From Triplophysa rosa (Eukaryota > Chordata > Actinopteri > Cypriniformes > Nemacheilidae), in assembly GCF_024868665.1 (NCBI RefSeq), contig NC_079914.1, forward strand, positions 543,423 to 607,422: a stretch of DNA of 64,000 nucleotides, read 5' to 3'. Each line of letters begins with the position of its first letter. The stretch's first letter is position 1. This document shows, one piece after another, positions 58,242 to 64,000 of the stretch. Below the pieces are notes generated by a model. The model searched no databases and was not told where the DNA came from. It saw only the letters and a program-made list of their open reading frames with translations. The translations under genes and the position numbers were made by a program.

Positions 58242-59220
58242 ATTGATTTATTAAAAAATACTTAAAAGAAAAAGATGTTTGTACAATAGGAATATAGGAA
58301 AATATAGGAAAAACAATACACAGGCAGTGCTCCAAGACTATGTTATGAATACATACAGCTAGGCTGTGTATAGTTATGAAACCTCATGATTAGTCTGGGA
58401 ACAAATAATATCCTGTATTACCACTAAAGTGGCATTAGAGCCAGCGGGGAAGTTTTAGGTGTATTTGCTGACATCAAGCTGTTCTCGGCGGTGCTGCCAA
58501 CCCGGTGATCATGGGGAACTCACACCTCAGAACATGTCGAGACCACTTTTAGGCCCTAGTAGCCAAAGAGTACAGATACAGTACATGTTTTATTGAAGTA
58601 AACACATTGTAATCGGCTAAAGCGCATGCGCAGGGTTCGGTACCCAGGTGCGCACCTGAGTTCACGTGACAGCTTTTACATTAGCCATTTTTCATGCAAA
58701 CCGTGCTCCGTTCAGAACTGAACTGCAAGCGTGAAAGGCACCTGAAAGCCACAAAAGGGGGGCCTAGGGGCCCCTGATCACTTTAATCCGCCCCTGAGCA
58801 TGCATTGCGCACACGTCACTTTTACTTGTGTGCAGGAGAGAGAGAGAGCACTACAATCGCGAAGTTCAGCTGTGTTTGTTTGTTCACTGCATTTCAGTAA
58901 TGGATGTATATAAACGGTGGCTATAATGCTGGATCTGAAGATTGTTTGAAACTGATAGATGGAGCGGTCCCGGCGCTAAAAGTTGCCGGACATGAACCGC
59001 ACGTGGTAAGTGAAACTGAGTCATATGTCTGTAGTTTTTTTTTGCAATGGGTGCGCACATGCTTTAGTTCCGCCTCGCCCCGTACGCGTCGTTTGTTTTC
59101 GGAAATAGTCGTACAGCTGAATATGTCTTTTATAAATGTGATCAAACTAAAGACGATACTATTCTGTAAGTACTCAAGATTAACATGAGATATGCAGAAA
59201 CTGTCTGAGTTATGGCCACT
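58242..59220. other. Intron sequence with an exon-like segment
   Basis: 58898-59005 lies between a good acceptor (CTGCATTTCAG) and donor (GTG|GTAAGT) and is open in the frame with NGGYNAGSEDCLKLIDG. I do not recognise the peptide. It stands directly beside a TTAA-ended MITE, so a transposon exon is as likely as a host exon. Confidence 0.35.
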
Positions 59221-59795
59221 TTAAAGGGGTCATATGGTGGGAATACGTGTTTTTCTGTGTCTTTGGTGAGAAGTTGTCCATGCATGTATTAGACACGTTA
59301 AATTGCAAAAATTAAAGTGTCGGAACAAAAGATGCATTCTATCTAAAAGCGAATGCTCACCCAGACCTGCCTGAAATGCCTCATGTAACCACACCACCAC
59401 AAATCTACGTCAGTTTGTGGTATGATTTGACTAAGACTGCCCAAATGTGTACGCAAAGTAAGCTGTGTAAGCTGGGCGTACCTGTTAGTGCAATTGCTTT
59501 GGAACCTAATGTTCCGAATATGGTAAGAGGTGCTACATTTCCGTCAAACGCTTGCAGTATTCGGCCAATCACTATGCAGTGATTAACTGGCCAATCATAG
59601 CACACCTCGCTTTTCAGAGCGATGAGCTTTGTAAAAAATCTGCGGGTTTCAGAGAGGCGGGACAAAGCGGAGATACAAACATGCACAGTATGTGGAAAAT
59701 ACAGCATTTTTTAACCTTAAATCCTGTATACATATTGCATTACATCTAAAACAAACGATAATATTCGTTTCAGCCATGTCATATGACCCCTTTAA
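59221..59795. mobile_element. Kolobok-like MITE with TTAA termini
   Basis: Terminal inverted repeats TTAAAGGGGTCATATG and CATATGACCCCTTTAA. Collinear with the two outer parts of the element at 8045-10865 but lacking the THAP-bearing middle. Non-coding. Confidence 0.75.
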
Positions 59796-59993
59796 AATCT
59801 TCGATATAAAAACACCACAATGAAAAGGTGGCTTTGGATGTGGGCCAACAGCATTTAAGCTGTTGTGAAACAGGCAGCTTTAGCAAACCAATTGAATAGA
59901 CCTTTCGGCACTCACCTACCTTTCGGAACGCCTCCACCTTTCGGCACGCCCAATTCTCTGACATGTAGATACCCCTGTCCATAGACATATATA

Positions 59994-61563
59994 CACTGCG
60001 TTCCAAATTATTATGCAAATTGGATTTAAGTGTCGTAAACATTTAATTTTATATTGTTCAATTAAACTTATGGATGGTATTGTGTCTCAGTGCTCTTTGG
60101 ATCACTGAAATCAATCTCAGACACCTGTGATAAGTAGTTTGCCAGGTGAGCCCAATTAAAGGAAAACTACTTAAGAAGGACGTTCCACATTATTAAGCAG
60201 GCCACAGGTTTCAAGCAATATGGGAAAGAAAAAGGATCTGTCTGCTGCCGAAAAGCGTCAAATAGTGCAATGTCTTGGACAAGGTATGAAAACATTAGAT
60301 ATTTCACGAAAACTTAAGCGAGATCATCGTACTGTGAAGAGATTTGTGGCTGATTCAGAGCACAGAAGGGTTCGTGCAGATAAAGGCAGAATGAGGAAGG
60401 TTTCTTCCAGACAAATTCATCGGATTAAGAGAGCAGCTGCAAAAATGCCATTGCAAAGCAGCAAACAGGTATTTGAAGCTGCTGGTGCCTCGGGAGTCCC
60501 GAAAACCTCAAGGTGTAGGATCCTCCAGATGCTTGCAGTTGTGCATAAACCTACTATTCGGCCACCCCTAACCAATGCTCACAAGCAGAAACGGTTGCAG
60601 TGGGCCCACACATACATGAAGACTAATTTTCAAACAGTCTTGTTTACTGATGAGTGCCGTGCAACCCTGGATGGTCCAGATGGATGGAGTAGTGGATGGT
60701 TGGTGGATGGCCACCATGTCCCAACAAGGCTGCGACGTCAGCAAGGAGGTGGCGGAGTCATGTTTTGGGCTGGAATCATGGGGAGACAGCTGGTGGGCCC
60801 CTTTAGGGTCCCTGAAGGTGTGAAAATGAACTCTGCAAGGTATGTAGAGTTTCTGACTGAGCACTTTCTTCCATGGTACAAAAAGAAGAACCATGCCTTC
60901 CGTAGCAAAATCATCTTCATGCATGACAATGCACCATCTCATGCTGCAAAGAATACCTCTGTGTCATTGGCTGCTATGGGCATAAAAGGAGAGAAACTCA
61001 TGGTGTGGCCACCATCCTCCCCTGACCTCAACCCTATTGAGAACCTTTGGAGCATCCTCAAGCGAAAGATCTATGATGGTGGGAGGCAGTTAGCATCAAA
61101 ACAGCAGCTCTGGGAGGCTATTCTGACATCCTGCAAAGAAATTCAATCAGAAACTATCCAAAAACTCACAAGTTCAATGGATGCAAGAATTGTGAAGGTG
61201 ATATCAAAGAAGGGGTCCTATGTTAACATGTAACTTGCCCTGTTAGGATGTTTTTGATTGAAATAGCTTTTGATTTCAGTAAATATGACCTCCTAATGCT
61301 GCAAATTCAACAAATGACCATTTTCAGTTTTTTACAACCTATGAAATGTTTTCAAACTCTGTTGTGCATAATAATTTGGAACAGTGCATTTTGAGTTTTT
61401 CATTTTTTAAATAAATACTGTTGTCAGTGGGAGGTTTGTTCAATAAAATTCCAAATGTACCCTAACTGTTGATTACTTGAAAATTATACTGACTGTCATT
61501 TGCATCGACAAATTAGGAAAACCAGAGAAAGATATCATTTGCATAATAATTTGGAACCCAGTG
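59994..61563 (+). mobile_element. Tc1/mariner transposon, DD37E type, apparently complete
   Basis: Inverted repeats begin CACTGCGTTCCAAATTATTA on the left and CACTGGGTTCCAAATTATTA on the right (reverse complement), flanked by TA at 59992-59993 and 61564-61565. One uninterrupted transposase lies between. A second copy of the right terminal motif (GCATAATAATTTGGAACAGTG) occurs at about 61367-61387. The tips differ by a single base. Confidence 0.93.
60220..61233 (+). CDS. Tc1/mariner transposase, DD37E
   Basis: The 337-residue enzyme cuts and pastes its element at TA sites. Residues 1-110 hold two helix-turn-helix units (ISRKLKRDHRTVKRFV; SKQVFEAAGA...SRCRILQML). The catalytic triad is Asp144 (LFTDE), Asp236 (FMHDNAPSH) and Glu274 (NPIENLW), with 37 residues between the last two, so it is DD37E and not the DD34E of classical Tc1. 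A Gly-rich box GGGGVMFW lies at 177-183. Length is normal for the superfamily, the frame is undamaged and the start ATG follows a short leader after the left repeat. It is among the youngest-looking sequences in the window. Activity cannot be judged from sequence alone. Confidence 0.93.
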   Translation: MGKKKDLSAAEKRQIVQCLGQGMKTLDISRKLKRDHRTVKRFVADSEHRRVRADKGRMRKVSSRQIHRIKRAAAKMPLQSSKQVFEAAGASGVPKTSRCRILQMLAVVHKPTIRPPLTNAHKQKRLQWAHTYMKTNFQTVLFTDECRATLDGPDGWSSGWLVDGHHVPTRLRRQQGGGGVMFWAGIMGRQLVGPFRVPEGVKMNSARYVEFLTEHFLPWYKKKNHAFRSKIIFMHDNAPSHAAKNTSVSLAAMGIKGEKLMVWPPSSPDLNPIENLWSILKRKIYDGGRQLASKQQLWEAILTSCKEIQSETIQKLTSSMDARIVKVISKKGSYVNM

Positions 61564-61777
61564 TATATTAACTAGACGCCTCATTGTCTGCTGGGTTGTA
61601 CGTCAACGCCGTCGCCATATTGGTGAGGGCAAAAGCCTACTATAAAGACAGACGAGTGAATGGTGGAGCTGCCGTTTTCTGGATAATAACACAACATCAT
61701 TTTCATTTCTCAACTAATTTCAATGCTTTTCTATTTACATGGAGTATGCAGAAACGTTTTGTCTCCAGTTAAAGATG
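61564..61777. other. Intron sequence between the Tc1 element and the second DIRS
   Basis: No gene or repeat recognised. Confidence 0.4.
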
Positions 61778-64000
61778 GTTCCCTTTCTGTCGGTCTCTCG
61801 ACGTTGTGTCGAACCGACAGAATGGGGTTTGTCTTGAGAACCTATCATCTTCTGAGAATTTAGAAAAGGCCAATGAAAATTGGCGAATGAAATTTGCATG
61901 CCGGACTCCTCCCCGGATGTCCGGGTATAAGAGGGAAGCCGGCGTGCTCATTCATTCACCTTTTGTTCTTCAGAGCCTACGCATCTGATGAGCTTCTCTA
62001 CGATCTTTAGTGATCATTTTGCTGCTGGAATCTTCGACGTGGTACAGCGGACGGTCCCTTCTTGCAGTGACTCTCCCCTGGGCGTCTCGGCAGTTCCGGA
62101 GGTGTTCGAGCAAATTTCCTTTTCTAAAAGAGCAAATTTCTCCAGCGTGGCTTGTCCCGCTGTTCTCATGGGTGCAACACACTCATCGAGGAGGGGGACG
62201 GACACGATGCCTGCTTCCAGTACGCTGGTGCAGACGTTGTGGATACGTCCTGCCCGCACTGCGTGTGGTGACGATTCAGACGTTGCGTCACGGGTGGCTG
62301 TGTTCCCATGGGACTCAGCCACCACCTCGTTTGCTCCCCGTTCCGTGGCAGCAGGACTACGGCCCTGCCGTCCGCTATGGCAAGCAGCGAGGGTGATATG
62401 AGGATTACTGTGAGCGATAATCCGCCAGCCACTGGCTCACGGACCGTTCGCACCTCGTCTCGCTCATCTGACCGTTCCCCAGGAGACGGTCCGCCGTCTT
62501 ATTCCTCAATCACGTATTCGGACACGATGCGTGATGATGAGATGTCTCTTGCAGCATCGGGGGGTGTCGTACTGCCATCCGACTCCGACGATTCCTCGGG
62601 CTCCCTCCCTCGGGGGGTCGAGCCCAGGAAGAAGCGGACGTCGAAATGTCAGCCATGCTTTCCCGGGCCGCTGTGAGTGTTGGGTTGCAGTGCCCGCACT
62701 GCCTCTCCTGGCACTTGCGGCTGGCTACATGGCGCCTCGGGTTTGAGCGTGGCTCCAAGCCGCGCCTGCCCTCAGTGCCGTGTTTACCGGAAGTGCATGA
62801 GGAACTTAGTAAGACCTGGAAACGCCCCCTTTCCGGCACGTTTCACGTCAAACAAAGTTCTGTCACCCTCTCTTCCCTCGAGGTTGGGACAGCTAGAGGA
62901 TACGTCGATGTCCTCCAGGTGGAGTATGCCGCCGCGGTGCACTCGTGCCCGTAGGCAGCGGCGGCCACCTGGGGATGGGGCTCGACCTAGACTCCCATCC
63001 AAAGCATGTGGGGTCTCGGCATCTCTGGTGTCGAGAGCTTACATTGCGGCGGACCAAGCTGCCTCCTCTCTCCACACTATGGCTCCTGCCAGGCCAGGGC
63101 ATTGAGAGAGCTCCACGAGGGTAAGACCGACCCAGCGCTTATGCAGGAACTCCGCGCCGCCACCGACCTCGCTCTACGGGCGACCAAGGTGACCACGCGG
63201 GCCCTGGGTCGGACGATGTCCACACTTGTGGTCCATGAGAAACTCCTCTGGCCGATCCTTGCGCAGATGTGTAACGCCGAGAAGGTCCGCTTTCTCGACG
63301 CACCCGTCTCGCAAGGGGAGGCTGGTTGGTGTTACTGTCGAGCCGAAGCGGCCCCGCTCACCCCCCTGCCCGTTGGGGGCGCGAGACCCGCACGCGGCCT
63401 CCCCCGGAGGGTTCTCGACAGTAAAGAAGCAGTCCTCCGTGCCGCGACTCTGCCGCCTCGGCCGTCGAGTCCCATGCACTGTCTGCTTCCCAGCAGCCCT
63501 GGTGCTCTTCGACGCCCTCCAGCTCTGGCGCCCCCCACTCAGGCGGCCCCCCCTGGAGGAGACAGCGAAGAGGAGACCATCGCCCCATCAGCAGCCGCTG
63601 CGAAGCGGCCCTCATGGGAAGACCTCAGGGGGATCGAGGCTACCATTGGGCCCGACCCCAGCCACATCGCTGGGAAGTCGGATAGGGACGGATCCTGCCC
63701 CGTCTCTCCATCTGCTGGCCCCCTCCAGGTGGCTAGCACCCACTTAGTCTCAAAAAAGAGAGTTTCCTCTCTCTCTGGGTTATCACAGCCACTCCCACCC
63801 TCTGCACGACGGTGAATGGCAAACTCGACGTTGCGTCATGGCGAAGCGCAATGTCGAGTATAAACACCAGCCCTCAGCACTCTCAGTCAGACAGTGCGTT
63901 GAGCTGCGCAGTCGCCAGGCAGGAAAAACAGCAGAGCCGATCTCCTCCCCGGGGGACCTCCCCCGGCAAGGAATCCGTACTGCTAGCCATCGAACCACCC
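61778..64000 (+). mobile_element. Second DIRS element, left part, continues past the window
   Basis: Starts GTTCCCTTTCTGTCGGTCTC like the first DIRS, with the same terminal-repeat body and a TATAAGAGG box at about 61925, then gag and the beginning of the RT region. It is clearly diverged from the copy at 21651 (many substitutions and indels). Right end and recombinase lie outside. Confidence 0.85.
62500..63815 (+). pseudogene. DIRS gag-like protein, broken
   Basis: The same blocks as in the first copy are visible: DEMSLAASGGV, MSAMLSRAAVSVGLQC, GTARGYVDV, KTDPALMQELRAATDLALRATK and KVRFLDAPVSQG. They alternate between at least two frames: the block to 62954, the next to about 63105 in another frame, then back from about 63090. 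The part after 63310 has lost family similarity. It is non-functional. Confidence 0.65.

Overview
The window looks like teleost genomic DNA, most likely from a cyprinid. Two host genes have short coding exons on the + strand, separated by long non-coding DNA. The transposon set is typical of fish: L2, L1 and CR1/Rex-like LINEs, DIRS elements with tyrosine recombinase, a chromodomain Ty3/gypsy element, hAT, Kolobok-like and Tc1/mariner DNA transposons, and an HE1/V-type SINE. I see no prokaryotic operons, CRISPR arrays or rRNA genes.

Host genes. The terminal exon of an aminoacylase-1 gene (acy1) lies at 1156-1320. About 4 kb downstream, in the same orientation, a GC-rich CpG-island-like promoter precedes exon 1 of a PACS family sorting-adaptor gene, best matched to pacs2 (5445-5644). 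Exon 2 lies at 54303-54390. The split Arg codon (AG|G) and GT/AG sites join the two exons in frame, so 5645-54302 is one intron of about 48.7 kb. Exon 3 is not visible, so the remainder to 64000 is probably intron 2.

The intron as a transposon archive. From left to right intron 1 holds: a Kolobok-like element with a THAP-domain remnant, itself interrupted (8.0-10.9 kb); hAT-type non-autonomous elements (12-15.7 kb); a broken antisense L2 LINE interrupted by an LTR-like insert (18.5-20.5 kb); a near full-length DIRS element with inverted terminal repeats and an internal complementary region (21.65-27.46 kb); a second antisense L2 carrying a MITE (27.6-30.8 kb); a solo LTR with a 5-bp target duplication (32.55-33.13 kb); a CR1/Rex-like LINE (35.1-36.6 kb); a 2,334-bp tandem duplication containing a BED-finger hAT element (36.46-41.13 kb); a decayed chromodomain gypsy element (40.98-46.41 kb); a SINE (47.15 kb); and a hAT nested inside another hAT (47.45-51.06 kb).

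Downstream of exon 2 are a hAT element with a palindromic TTAA-flanked MITE inside it, an inverted-repeat MITE, a Kolobok-like MITE, a Tc1/mariner element with an uninterrupted 337-aa DD37E transposase (59.99-61.56 kb), and the left part of a second DIRS element running off the right edge.

I found no clearly new biological system. The points most worth a second look are the 2,334-bp tandem duplication (possibly an assembly artefact, with an N in it), the tRNA-like module inside the gypsy LTR, the intact DD37E transposase, the DIRS architecture, and the THAP domain linked to TTAA-ended elements.
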